From an uncultured Ruminococcus sp. (GTDB lineage: Bacteria > Bacillota > Clostridia > Oscillospirales > Acutalibacteraceae), in assembly GCA_902802795.1 (NCBI GenBank), contig CADCNI010000022.1:1-42337 (forward strand): 42,337 nt of DNA, read 5' to 3'. Each line of letters opens with the position of its first letter. Positions within the stretch are counted from its first letter, which is position 1. Below, piece after piece: positions 33,901 to 41,743 of this stretch. Under the pieces are notes generated by a model, which ran no database searches, was not told the DNA's origin, and saw only the letters and a program-made list of their open reading frames with translations. A program made the translations under genes and the position numbers.

Positions 33901-34983
33901 TATGAGGCAATGAAACTGATTTTGCCCGGTGACGAACAAAAAAATATCAGTGACATTGCAGGCAGACTCAATGATGTGTTTCGCAACAAAACCAATCAGC
34001 TTTCCTCTGAATATCGGCTCATGTCCGAAACTGTTTTTGAAAATTCAGGCCCGGATACTGTCAGATCAAGGATAAGAATGCTGCTTGTCTGGCAGGGAAA
34101 GCAGATTGCTCCGTCACAATTTCGCGCCGAACTTGAAAAATCCATTGCGCATGATAAACTGCTTCTCAACCGGGAGGAGGAAAATATGTTCAGCGAAATA
34201 CTACTCAATACCATCAGCAAAAAGCTCTCCAACCGTATCCGGGAAAGCGGCGAATGGATTCACGCCATGTCGGATCTGATGACAGACATCCATACTTCAA
34301 TGGGACTGACATTCAGATTGAAATGGACCGCAAAAAAAGACTTGGGCGAAAATGAACTTCCGGTGGAAGAACTAAACAAGCTGCTTGCCAAGGACAAGCA
34401 ATGGATCAGTGCCGAAGATATATCCCGACTGACCAATCATTTCAGAAGCAAAATCGAACATGAACGCCGTATGCTGATCGAGTGCGGAGAGGACGTCAAT
34501 TACGAGGTTATCATACACAAAGTGCTGGATTACAGAAACTGGTACGAATTCCGCCTGCTGTATAAGGAACCGACAATGTCTGATTTCCATGAATTGACAA
34601 ATCCCATATTCAACCGGTTCAGCGGCGGAGAACGTGCACTGTCATTGTATATACCGCTGTTTGCGGCAGTTGCCGCGCAGTACGAAAAGGCGGGTCCTGC
34701 GGCTCCGAAAATCCTCGCTTTGGACGAAGCCTTTGCCGGTGTGGACGAGAGCAATATAAGCGAAATGTTTGCCCTGATGGAAAAACTGCAATTCGGTTAT
34801 ATAATGAATTCACAGGCGTTGTGGGGTACCTATCCCACAGTGAAATCGCTCAGTATTGCGGAATTGCTGCACGATAAACACAGCCGTTTTATCACCGTCA
34901 TCAGATATCTGTGGAACGGTAAACAGAAAATTCTGGCAGATTATAGCAATCCAAATAATCAGGGAGACAAAAGGAGGCGATGA
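30898..34983 (+). CDS. jetC: Wadjet type II JetC, SMC-like ATPase (TIGR02680-like)
   Basis: JetC is the motor of Wadjet: an SMC/MukB-type ATPase thought to extrude plasmid DNA loops. The 1361-residue protein has the N-terminal head with Walker A GSNGSGKS (35-42) and DGDRQPTRLDPFGSRDRKM, two long coiled-coil arms with a hinge (roughly residues 290-1000), and the C-terminal head with the ABC signature FSGGERA (1241-1247) and Walker B KILALDEAF (1271-1279, Asp1276, Glu1277). All ATPase motifs are intact. The last 12 or so residues (SNPNNQGDKRRR) are encoded by the repeat at 34941. ATG at 30904 has better spacing to AAGGA than the one at 30898. Confidence 0.93.
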   Translation: MRMERWQISRFGFVNFWVYDREVFEPSDGKILIRGSNGSGKSITTQSFIPYILDGDRQPTRLDPFGSRDRKMDFYLIGDQDSEKQESTGYIWMEFVKPQSRQYRTIGIGLHAKKGAKMNTWGFCLLDGRRVEENFLLYKEVGNQMIPYDAKTLKKELGDENLFTERPTEYKEIVADKIFGISRDRIEDFDQLTNILIKTRSSKLASKENLKPVQLYDILNDSLRTLSDDDLHPLADAMSKIEDAHARIESSQTALKEAAALSEEYDRYNRYMLWMKARKYLEINKRLTDAQKECESKRENFLLTQQKIAHALALSEKTQSEINAMKAETVSLHIADIQEQIERRNEAEEHLTTARENEKSKRHSIQEKDDRISEGTIQKREQQNQLDAAEYETEKIINDLSDYREDDFPFYDRFLATLKNGQPLTNNQYSAECGAFRQKVVHAHEAIRIYEVKKEAYRQQWERWMEADDRYQKSESSLREALGILKGEKDAAIEKLYIAAKNNKEFTIDDLIIRRIESVLSHFEGAGSAGEYISLLSGIYNEKSGEIARARADAKNAEEEKKRQYEQLRQDLENLKNTPEAVPVRSEGRLFARKILSDRGIPFRSFYECVEFKENIPDDTRCAIEAELMDMGMLDALVIPEGYKNTAVEALAELADSYLWQEDKQPVRESSFFSIVSDSPFVGTVKRILTAFEQNAVLSDNGFYRTGVLCGHSVGEKAVSFIGVENRRKKRQKQIEELSQRLSEAELSYENTVKERKKTDNRTVILNKEYQSISDLSGLNTAQNLFNGAQLACESDKKDRDEQEQVCANLKAETDYLYERISNCCVDFPSYQKTSGFFAEVIRDLDSFLGILLDAASGMREVNHIREKLAMICDRIEAEEYDKMSLQSELEMIQRSIKQSLSVIDACDRILNSPENLDRAKRFSEINDRIGTLEAQKNNYKISAAKMQGIEDELQKSIAATEETIAALADQEKQLASYFMEELALGFFSLTTEDKTPKRCAYEAMKLILPGDEQKNISDIAGRLNDVFRNKTNQLSSEYRLMSETVFENSGPDTVRSRIRMLLVWQGKQIAPSQFRAELEKSIAHDKLLLNREEENMFSEILLNTISKKLSNRIRESGEWIHAMSDLMTDIHTSMGLTFRLKWTAKKDLGENELPVEELNKLLAKDKQWISAEDISRLTNHFRSKIEHERRMLIECGEDVNYEVIIHKVLDYRNWYEFRLLYKEPTMSDFHELTNPIFNRFSGGERALSLYIPLFAAVAAQYEKAGPAAPKILALDEAFAGVDESNISEMFALMEKLQFGYIMNSQALWGTYPTVKSLSIAELLHDKHSRFITVIRYLWNGKQKILADYSNPNNQGDKRRR

Positions 34984-35037
34984 TGGTGAGTGCAGGGCAA
35001 GGCGGAGGACGACGGTGGGCTGGCGCCCACCTAGGAC
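34941..35037 (+). mobile_element. MITE-like repeat, copy 2, at the jetC-jetD junction
   Basis: This copy is identical over 95 bases (34941-35035) to the copies at 8747 and 41743, and two more bases (AC) match the copy at 41743. The left inverted end is intact; the right one is missing and jetD coding sequence follows directly. The jetC frame runs into it and stops at TGA 34981-34983; jetD starts at its ATGATG (34980-34985), giving an ATGA overlap, with AAAAGGAGG as ribosome binding site. The GC hairpin (35014-35031) falls in the early jetD coding sequence. Confidence 0.85.
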
Positions 35038-36332
35038 ATTACGAACAGCTTGCCTTGTTGTTCAAACGTGAACCGGGATTTGAACGAATCATGAAGTATC
35101 TCCTTGATAAATATCAGTCATACGGTGAACACAGAGGTAAAATCGTTCTTCATGATGCTTCGCCCGGGGAATGTGAAGCGGTGAATGCGTTTGTATCTCC
35201 CAAGAAATTCTTTAAGCCGCCGGAGCTTTCCCTTAAAGTCACCGATTTTGAAAGAGCGATTGGCGAGTCACCTTATCCCAACGCCACCTTAAAAGCAGTT
35301 CTGGAAGCGTATTTTAATAAACCGATCGCTACATTCTCCGAACGAAATCGGATCAGCAGATCGTTATATGAAAAATTTGTAGGTGATATATCAGACAAAT
35401 TCGAGGGAAAGTATTGCGCTGATTGGCTGAAGGCCATGTTTAACGGCAAGCAGTACGGTTACAATACCGTGATGAACGAATATAAATCCGATGACTGCTC
35501 CGCCAAAGCATTGCTCTCAAATGTGTGCCGCGCAGTAAACGCGAGATATGAATGTGATTTTGAACCGATACAGCTTGCCGTTCTGGGGGCGGATATAACC
35601 GGAGATTCTCACTGGTTTGATGCAGACAGGACAGGAGGCAAGCTACTTCTCAGCGCAATAACATTTTTCTTTCATGAGGCGGAAGGATATGTGCCCGATC
35701 ACAGGCAATCGCTTTATGATTTCTTTGGTATCGAAACGAATGGAATATCCGGCACAGCGGCATCCTTTGCCATCTCATTTTTTGACAGGAGCGAAAACCT
35801 GCATCCGGGATTCGAGGAGTTTGTCCGCAGACGTGAGCCTGTTTCCATTTCCGAAATCAACCTTCGGAATATCCTATATGCCAGGAGCTCCAATAAAAAA
35901 ATATATGCGGTGGAAAATCCGTCTGTTTTCACTGTTTTGGCAGAATACATACCGAAACAAAGCTGCGGTTTGATATGCACATTCGGACAAATCAGAACGG
36001 TGGTGGCCAGATTGATCCAATTGCTGATCGCGGGCGGCTGCGTGATTTATTACGCAGGCGATTTTGACCCGGAAGGACTGCAAATCGCGGATAAGCTCAT
36101 TGCAAGACACGCGTCCGGCAGAGTAATCCCTTGGCGAATGAGTGAGCAGGATTATGCAGCTATACAAAAAAAGCAAGAAATGATCAGCGAAAAACGTCTG
36201 CGCATTTTGCAAACCATTCAGTCGCCCATCCTTCAAGAAACCGCACAGGCGATTGTCAAAGAAAAGCACGCAGCCTATCAGGAATTACTGATTGACCGCA
36301 TGATTAAGGATGTCGTTCAGGCGGAAAAATAA
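34980..36332 (+). CDS. jetD: Wadjet type II JetD, Toprim nuclease (TIGR02679/DUF2399-like)
   Basis: JetD is the topoisomerase-VIA-like nuclease that cuts DNA held by JetABC. Of its 450 residues the first 19 (MMVSAGQGGGRRWAGAHLG) come from the inserted repeat. The native-looking part starts near YEQLALLFKREPGFERIMKYLL, followed by RGKIVLHDASPGECEAVNAFV of the TIGR02679 N-domain. The C-terminal DUF2399/Toprim part has VENPSVF (about 311-317) and VIYYAGDFDPEGLQIA (355-370) with metal-binding Asp361 and Asp363; these are intact. ATG at 34983 or GTG at 34986 have better spacing to AGGAGG. If the native start was lost, only few residues are gone. Confidence 0.88.
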   Translation: MMVSAGQGGGRRWAGAHLGHYEQLALLFKREPGFERIMKYLLDKYQSYGEHRGKIVLHDASPGECEAVNAFVSPKKFFKPPELSLKVTDFERAIGESPYPNATLKAVLEAYFNKPIATFSERNRISRSLYEKFVGDISDKFEGKYCADWLKAMFNGKQYGYNTVMNEYKSDDCSAKALLSNVCRAVNARYECDFEPIQLAVLGADITGDSHWFDADRTGGKLLLSAITFFFHEAEGYVPDHRQSLYDFFGIETNGISGTAASFAISFFDRSENLHPGFEEFVRRREPVSISEINLRNILYARSSNKKIYAVENPSVFTVLAEYIPKQSCGLICTFGQIRTVVARLIQLLIAGGCVIYYAGDFDPEGLQIADKLIARHASGRVIPWRMSEQDYAAIQKKQEMISEKRLRILQTIQSPILQETAQAIVKEKHAAYQELLIDRMIKDVVQAEK

Positions 36333-36358
36333 AAGTAACGTAATGATTTCCGCAAAAT

Positions 36359-36404
36359 AAAAGCATTGCGCCTGGGGAACATGTCCGCTTGTCGCAATGC
36401 TTTT
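36359..36404. terminator. Bidirectional terminator after jetD
   Basis: AAAAGCATTGCG (36359-36370) pairs perfectly with CGCAATGCTTTT (36393-36404), with an inner GGGGAACATGTCC loop. It ends the Wadjet transcript and may also stop the leftward SGNH transcript. Confidence 0.8.
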
Positions 36405-36460
36405 GTAACTGATTCGCTTTGGGTCAGGCGCTATACGCTTTCGTTCGTCTGAATATATTA

Positions 36461-37375
36461 TTATTTTTCTATGACCTCAATGTCAGGCTCACGACCAATC
36501 GCATAGTCAAGAAAAACCTGGCTCCATATGTCGTAAGCGTCTTTATTGACATGAATGTAGTAATCGCTGGTATATTTTTCAAGAAGACCGACTTTTTCGT
36601 TTCCCAGGTATTTTGACACTTCCACATATCCGGCGTTGTTATTATTACAGAATGCACGACGGGAAAGCGTCAGTGCGTACAGATTATTATTATTGAGAAA
36701 TGTGGTCTTTTTCGCTGTCTTGAGATACATGTAGCAGGGACTCACGATATACACTTCAATATCGGGAGATTGCTCGCGTATTCTCTGCACCAGAATTTCC
36801 AGATTTTGATTGGCTTTGCCTACGTCGGCACCGGGGATTTCATTCGCCCAGAAGACAATAAAGACTCTTTTGCACTTTGCCAGCTTCAAAGCGTCCTCAA
36901 CGAGCATCTTTTTTCCTTTATAAAGCGGGTGCTTCGTTTTTTCCGAAATCGGCCGGATCGCATCACGCGCGGAAAAACCATATGCGCAAAGCATCGTGGT
37001 TTTGGCAAAAAAACCCTCTCTGTCGTATTTCTGAAGATAATAAGTATAGCCCATCATAAGGGAATCTCCGACAAACGCGGTTTCCGAATAAAACTTCCTG
37101 ATAGCGGCGGCTTCTTCCTTGGTGTAACCGTCCTCCGTGGGATTATTCAGCATCTGCTCCAACTCATCGCGGTATCCTTCCGGTAATTTACTGTTTGTAA
37201 AACTGTTGCCAAGAAAAGACGACTCCGAATGACTGCCGCTTCCTCGAAAATTGACGCCAAAAACGGAATCAGCTCCTGACAGTAAAAATTTTACGGTGAC
37301 AAAATCACCCACAATCAGCATCACAAGAAAAATGACAGCAAACAACCTGATAACAAATTGACGATTTCTTTTCAT
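36461..37375 (-). CDS. SGNH/GDSL-type hydrolase, membrane anchored
   Basis: The 304-residue protein has one N-terminal helix (LFAVIFLVMLIVGDFVTVKFLL) and an outer SGNH-like domain. Block I is TAFVGDSLMMG with the likely nucleophile Ser105; VFIVFWANE fits the block III Asn position; the C-terminal block reads DYYIHVNKDAYDIW with His275. Such proteins remove or transfer acetyl groups on surface glycans. The aspartate is four residues before the histidine where DxxH is usual, so its catalytic role is uncertain. It starts six bases after the DUF4358 stop codon, and the pair diverges from the MBOAT/DHHW genes. Confidence 0.8.
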   Translation of the reverse strand: MKRNRQFVIRLFAVIFLVMLIVGDFVTVKFLLSGADSVFGVNFRGSGSHSESSFLGNSFTNSKLPEGYRDELEQMLNNPTEDGYTKEEAAAIRKFYSETAFVGDSLMMGYTYYLQKYDREGFFAKTTMLCAYGFSARDAIRPISEKTKHPLYKGKKMLVEDALKLAKCKRVFIVFWANEIPGADVGKANQNLEILVQRIREQSPDIEVYIVSPCYMYLKTAKKTTFLNNNNLYALTLSRRAFCNNNNAGYVEVSKYLGNEKVGLLEKYTSDYYIHVNKDAYDIWSQVFLDYAIGREPDIEVIEK

Positions 37376-37381
37376 GCGATG

Positions 37382-37903
37382 TTATGCGATACTGCTTTCA
37401 ATGATATTCAGAATCGCGTCGTTATCGTCGGACACAATATAGCAGACATACTGACCGATCGTTTTGATAGATGCCTTTTTAACGCGTTGGTACTGATCCG
37501 GGTTATATGATTCAAGTTCAATCATCTTCTGCTCTTTAACGGTTTTGAATGCCGCTTCGACTACTCCTGTGTCAACGCCTTCAGGTACCTTTACGATAGC
37601 CACCGTATCAGCCAGAAGCGCATCTTCGGCAGAGGCAAACACCTTGTCTTCCATGACATCAGAAGTCAGTCCAAAATAGGACTCAATATATCCGTCTGTC
37701 ATAGTGTACATCTCAGGAAGAGAAGACTCTTCAACAATTTTATCATAAACAGCGCTCAGTTGTTGATCGCCCGTATCATTCTGAGCGGCAGAGGAAACCG
37801 CATTGCTGGAAGCTTCGGATGCCTTTTCACCACAGGAGGCCAGCATGCAGGAACAAAGCGACACGGAAAGAAGGAACGAGAGAATAACAAGTGTTTTTTT
37901 CAT
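37382..37903 (-). CDS. DUF4358 lipoprotein
   Basis: A 173-residue predicted lipoprotein. The signal peptide ends in a good lipobox (LASC, Cys24). After a Ser/Ala-rich linker comes the DUF4358 domain (YDKIVEESSLPEMYTMTDGYIESYFGLTSDVMEDKVFASAEDALLADTVAIVKV ... YVCYIVSDDNDAILNII). The family's function is unknown, but it often stands beside MBOAT and DHHW genes in Clostridia. AAGGGTGG lies eight bases before the ATG, and a promoter is just upstream. Likely processed by the Lgt encoded in this window. Confidence 0.85.
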   Translation of the reverse strand: MKKTLVILSFLLSVSLCSCMLASCGEKASEASSNAVSSAAQNDTGDQQLSAVYDKIVEESSLPEMYTMTDGYIESYFGLTSDVMEDKVFASAEDALLADTVAIVKVPEGVDTGVVEAAFKTVKEQKMIELESYNPDQYQRVKKASIKTIGQYVCYIVSDDNDAILNIIESSIA

Positions 37904-37969
37904 AAATCAAACCACCCTTTTAAATGAGATTAAAATTTTTAAACGAGATGAAAAAAAACGCATAATTAC

Positions 37970-37997
37970 ATTATACACGATAAGTTATAAAAATCAA
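37970..37997 (-). promoter_or_regulatory. Promoter of the DUF4358-SGNH operon
   Basis: On the minus strand TTGATT (37992-37997) and TATAAT (37970-37975) are 16 bases apart, about 70 bases upstream of the ATG at 37903. Confidence 0.68.
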
Positions 37998-38035
37998 GTT
38001 TTTTTGGCAATTTTCTATTATTTTTTCCATAAGAC

Positions 38036-38064
38036 TTGATTAATACGTTGAAATATGGTAACAT
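38036..38064 (+). promoter_or_regulatory. Promoter of the MBOAT-DHHW-LRR operon
   Basis: TTGATT (38036-38041) and TAACAT (38059-38064) are 17 bases apart, about 48 bases upstream of the ATG at 38112. It is back to back with the DUF4358 promoter, the two -35 boxes being about 40 bases apart, so one regulator could control both operons. Confidence 0.62.
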
Positions 38065-38111
38065 TTAACCATTGTCTGTACACTTTAGTTTTTTGGAACG
38101 GAGACTGAACC

Positions 38112-39521
38112 ATGGTATTCAGCAGTATTCCCTTTTTGTTTTATTTTCTTCCCGCGGTAATGCTTTTTTATTATGTCGTTCCATTTCGGTGGAAAAACAC
38201 GGTTTTGGTTATTTTCAGTCTGATTTTTTATGCGCTGGGAGAACCAGTATATATTTTGATCATGCTTGCGTGCATCGCGGTCAATTTTACCGCGGGGCTT
38301 CTGGTGGAGCGGCAATGGCTGCATTTCCGCAAACTTTGGATGGTGATGGCGGTATCTTTCAGTCTAGGTATGCTGATTTTCTATAAATATGCAGACTTTA
38401 TTATCGAACAGATCAATGTCCTGACCGGCGCTCATATTCCGTTGCTGGAGCTTTCTTTACCGATCGGAATCAGCTTTTTTACTTTTCAGGCGCTCAGTTA
38501 CACCGTTGACGTTTACAGAGGAACTGTAAAAGCAGAAAAAAGCCTGATAGATTTTACCGCGTATGTAAGCATGTTTCCACAGCTCATTGCCGGCCCCATC
38601 GTGCGATATACCACTGTCATAAGCGAGCTGCACAAACGGGAGATTACGTTTGACGGCTTTGCCAAGGGAAGCATGCGTTTTCTGAGGGGGCTTTTCAAGA
38701 AGGTGCTGATCGCCGATACGATCGGTATGATGTGGTCGAATATCTCCGCCGATATTTCCTCACTGAGCGTAGCGTCGGCCTGGCTTGGCGTCACAGCATT
38801 CACTTTGCAGCTCTTTTTTGATTTTTCGGCATACAGCGATATGGCGATCGGTATGGGGCGAATGCTTGGTTTCTTTTTCGATGAAAACTTCAATTATCCT
38901 CTCACAGCCGTATCCATTACCGACTTCTGGCGCAGGTGGCACATCTCGCTTTCCTCGTGGTTCAGAGATTATGTTTATATCCCCCTCGGCGGTAATCGTG
39001 GGGGAAAACGGCGGCATATACGCAATCTGCTCATTGTCTGGTCGCTGACAGGGCTGTGGCACGGCGCGTCATGGAATTTTATCCTGTGGGGCATGTATTA
39101 CGGTGTGCTGCTGATTCTGGAGAAATACGTCTGGGGCAAGGCCTGGCAGCGTATGCCGCGTGTGTTACGCCATATCCTCACGTTGCTGCTGGTGGTGGTA
39201 GGTTTTGAATTCTTTGTGTTTGACGATTTCAGTGCCATGACACAGTATCTCTCTGTCATGTTCGGACTGTCGGGACACAAGTTTTTTGATTCCTTCTTTG
39301 TGTGGCAGGTCAGCAATTTCTGGTCGGTACTTTTGGCCGCCGCACTGCTTGCGACGCCGCTGGTTTCACGTTTACGTGAAAAATTTGACTCCGCAGCCGG
39401 GAGCAGACTTGCAAAATTAGGTAACATATCTGTCAGTGTGGGCTATATTGTATTATTTGTTCTTTGCGTGGCTGCCATCGTGAATCATTCCTACAGCCCG
39501 TTTCTGTATTTCCGTTTCTGA
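38112..39521 (+). CDS. MBOAT family O-acyltransferase, AlgI/DltB-like
   Basis: A multi-pass membrane acyltransferase of 469 residues. The family moves acyl groups from a cytoplasmic donor to an extracellular polymer. The AlgI-type motifs are present: QLIAGPIVRY, ITDFWRRWHISLSSWFRDYVYIPLGGNRGG (Phe272 onward) and the catalytic SLTGLWHGASWNFILWG with His317. Together with the DHHW gene that follows and the SGNH protein it likely O-acetylates an exopolysaccharide or wall polymer. GGAG lies eight bases before the ATG. The acceptor polymer is unknown. It heads the rightward operon. Confidence 0.92.
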   Translation: MVFSSIPFLFYFLPAVMLFYYVVPFRWKNTVLVIFSLIFYALGEPVYILIMLACIAVNFTAGLLVERQWLHFRKLWMVMAVSFSLGMLIFYKYADFIIEQINVLTGAHIPLLELSLPIGISFFTFQALSYTVDVYRGTVKAEKSLIDFTAYVSMFPQLIAGPIVRYTTVISELHKREITFDGFAKGSMRFLRGLFKKVLIADTIGMMWSNISADISSLSVASAWLGVTAFTLQLFFDFSAYSDMAIGMGRMLGFFFDENFNYPLTAVSITDFWRRWHISLSSWFRDYVYIPLGGNRGGKRRHIRNLLIVWSLTGLWHGASWNFILWGMYYGVLLILEKYVWGKAWQRMPRVLRHILTLLLVVVGFEFFVFDDFSAMTQYLSVMFGLSGHKFFDSFFVWQVSNFWSVLLAAALLATPLVSRLREKFDSAAGSRLAKLGNISVSVGYIVLFVLCVAAIVNHSYSPFLYFRF

Positions 39522-39538
39522 GAAGGAGGGGCAAACAA

Positions 39539-40675
39539 GTGCGTGACAGTAAGTCAAACATATATGAAAAAGTGACGGGAATCATCGTTTCCGCCCTTTG
39601 CGTGGTTTTTTCATTGGCTCTGATCATTCTGCCTAAATCCGACTGGTCAGAAAATGAAAACCGAAAGCTCGCCGAATGGCCCGCACTGACAACCGATGAA
39701 GTATTACATTCCAACCTTTTATCTGATATAGAAAATTATCTTGCAGATCATTTTCCCATGCGCAATCTGCTGGTGTCGGTCAACACACAGTTTAATGAGC
39801 TGCTCGGACGGCGCGAGATCAACCAGGTGTTTATCTGCGGCGATGATTTTCTGATAGACAAATATAAGAAGCCCCTTCGTACCGAAGCGATTTTGAAAGC
39901 GTTCAACCGCGTACCGGCAACGGTCGCAGACCGACGGATCACCCTGATGATTGCGCCCACCGCTGCGGAGGTATATCGGGAAAAGCTTCCCCATTTCGCG
40001 CAGCAGGCGGATCAGATGCAGACAATGCGTTATCTTTACGAGGGATTTGACGGAGACACGGTAGACGTTACGCCTGCACTGCGCAGCCACAGAGACGAAT
40101 ACCAGCTTTACTACCGCACTGATCATCATTGGACGACTTACGGGGCTTATTTTGCCTATGTCGAGTTGTGTGAAAAATGGGAGATGGAGCCTGTCCCGAT
40201 GGACGCTTTTGACATCCGGCAGGTGACGAAGGATTTCCGTGGCACTACGTATTCCAAATTAAATGATCTCACCATTAAGGGAGAGCCGATATACCGTTTT
40301 TCGTTAGCGGGACAATCGCTTGCGGTACAGTACGGGACGGACGAAAAAGCCGTCTCCGGTATGCTTTACAATGAGGATTATCTGAAGCGAAAAGATAAGT
40401 ATTCTTATTTTCTTGACAACATTCATGAGCTGATAATGATTCGCAATCCCGACGCTCTGACGGATCGGAAACTGGTGGTCATCAAGGACAGCTACGCCAA
40501 TTGCTTTATTCCTTTCCTTACCTCCCACTTTTCAGAGATAACTGTAGTGGATCTGCGCTATTACCATACTTCTGTTCTCGATTTGATTTCGGGAGACGAC
40601 GGTGTGACTGACGTGCTGATTCTTTATAACCTTGGCACGATGGATCAGGATACCGGAGTGACCGTAATATTCTGA
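39539..40675 (+). CDS. DHHW family protein, AlgX/AlgJ-like
   Basis: A 378-residue protein with one N-terminal helix (VTGIIVSALCVVFSLALIIL) and an outer domain related to the SGNH-like AlgJ/AlgX acetyltransferases. The family hallmark DHHW is at 195-198 in YRTDHHWTTYGAY, and VVIKDSYANCFIPFLTSHF carries the conserved DSYA (likely nucleophile Ser). It is expected to receive acetyl groups from the MBOAT protein and place them on the polymer. The start is GTG at 39539, with AAGGAGGGG seven bases upstream; the frame to 39464 overlaps the MBOAT gene. 17 bases separate the two genes. Confidence 0.9.
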   Translation: MRDSKSNIYEKVTGIIVSALCVVFSLALIILPKSDWSENENRKLAEWPALTTDEVLHSNLLSDIENYLADHFPMRNLLVSVNTQFNELLGRREINQVFICGDDFLIDKYKKPLRTEAILKAFNRVPATVADRRITLMIAPTAAEVYREKLPHFAQQADQMQTMRYLYEGFDGDTVDVTPALRSHRDEYQLYYRTDHHWTTYGAYFAYVELCEKWEMEPVPMDAFDIRQVTKDFRGTTYSKLNDLTIKGEPIYRFSLAGQSLAVQYGTDEKAVSGMLYNEDYLKRKDKYSYFLDNIHELIMIRNPDALTDRKLVVIKDSYANCFIPFLTSHFSEITVVDLRYYHTSVLDLISGDDGVTDVLILYNLGTMDQDTGVTVIF

Positions 40676-40701
40676 GAGATGTGGAAATGGAGGTATTGTC
40701 T

Positions 40702-41733
40702 TTGAAAAGTAAAAAAAATAATAACGCAATACATCGCGTCATCTGGCTGACCGCAGCGCTGCTTGCGGTTGCGGGAGCGCTGTGTATAGCCGGATGTAAC
40801 AGTGGAAAAAGCGGAACCTCTTCCCAAACGGACTGGGAGTATGAGATCGTTTCCGACAGTTGCATTCGTATCACAGGGGGCCAGGCCAAGGAAGAGATGC
40901 CGGTGATTCCGGAAAAAATCGACGGATTAACTGTCACGATGATTGGCAGCGAGGCTTTTGCGGGTAGTAAGATGAGTGGTATAAGTCTTCCCGGTACGGT
41001 CCGGACAGTGGAAGACAGCGCTTTTGCAAACTGCGCATCCCTCAAGCAAATAGACCTTTCGTCAGTTGCCGTCATTGGCAAGCAGGCTTTCAGCGGATGT
41101 ACTTCGCTTAAAACAGTCAAGCTGGGGGAAGAACTGAACGAAATGGGAGCCGGTGTTTTTGAAGGATGCGAAAAGCTCATGGCGATCGTCATTCCGTCCT
41201 CCGTCTCAGTGTTGCCGGAACGGGCCTTTTCCGGATGCAAAGGTCTGACCGAAGCAACCTTTCCGGACGGTATGACGCAGATCGGAGCTTATGCCTTCTC
41301 CGACTGTGCCATGCTGAGAAACCCTATCCTGCCTGATTCTCTCGAAAGCATAGGTGAATTTGCCTTTCTCAGTTGCCAGTCCATCGAGATCGTCGAGGTC
41401 GGAAACATAAAATACGGACGCGGCGTATGGATGGATTGCCGGCGTCTCAAAAACGTCACTATTACGGCCAGAACAAATGAAATCGGGGATTATCTTTTTG
41501 CAGGATGTGTCAGCCTTACAAAGATCAGTATTCCGGAAGGCGTCACGTCGATCGGTGAATCGTCGTTTCACTTCTGTACAAGCCTCAAAAGAGCCGAGAT
41601 ACCGGAAACGGTATCCAACATAGGCAGGAATGCTTTTTCAGACTGTGATTCTCTGGTAATTGCCGCTCCGGAAACATCAGCCGCCCAGCGTTACGCCGTT
41701 TCTTTCGGAATAAAGTATGAGAAGGTTTCCTGA
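40702..41733 (+). CDS. BspA-type leucine-rich repeat lipoprotein
   Basis: A 343-residue predicted lipoprotein. The signal peptide ends in a lipobox (IAGC, in LCIAGCNSG). Then come about ten LRR_5 (BspA/Treponema pallidum type) repeats of about 23 residues, with the pattern IGxxAFxxCxxLxxIxLPxxV, for example IGKQAFSGCTSLKTVKL and IGESSFHFCTSLKRAEIPETV. Such proteins form curved surface binding modules. Start TTG at 40702 has GGAGG eight bases upstream; the GTG at 40681 lies before that site and is not supported. It is third in the MBOAT-DHHW operon, 26 bases on. Ligand unknown. Confidence 0.85.
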   Translation: MKSKKNNNAIHRVIWLTAALLAVAGALCIAGCNSGKSGTSSQTDWEYEIVSDSCIRITGGQAKEEMPVIPEKIDGLTVTMIGSEAFAGSKMSGISLPGTVRTVEDSAFANCASLKQIDLSSVAVIGKQAFSGCTSLKTVKLGEELNEMGAGVFEGCEKLMAIVIPSSVSVLPERAFSGCKGLTEATFPDGMTQIGAYAFSDCAMLRNPILPDSLESIGEFAFLSCQSIEIVEVGNIKYGRGVWMDCRRLKNVTITARTNEIGDYLFAGCVSLTKISIPEGVTSIGESSFHFCTSLKRAEIPETVSNIGRNAFSDCDSLVIAAPETSAAQRYAVSFGIKYEKVS

Positions 41734-41743
41734 AATACCGTTT

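Noticed and set aside
34980-35037. Loss of JetD function through the repeat insertion
   Set aside because: The frame stays open, the N-domain from PGFERIMKYLL onward and the Toprim residues are intact, and a ribosome binding site is supplied; inactivation is not supported by sequence.
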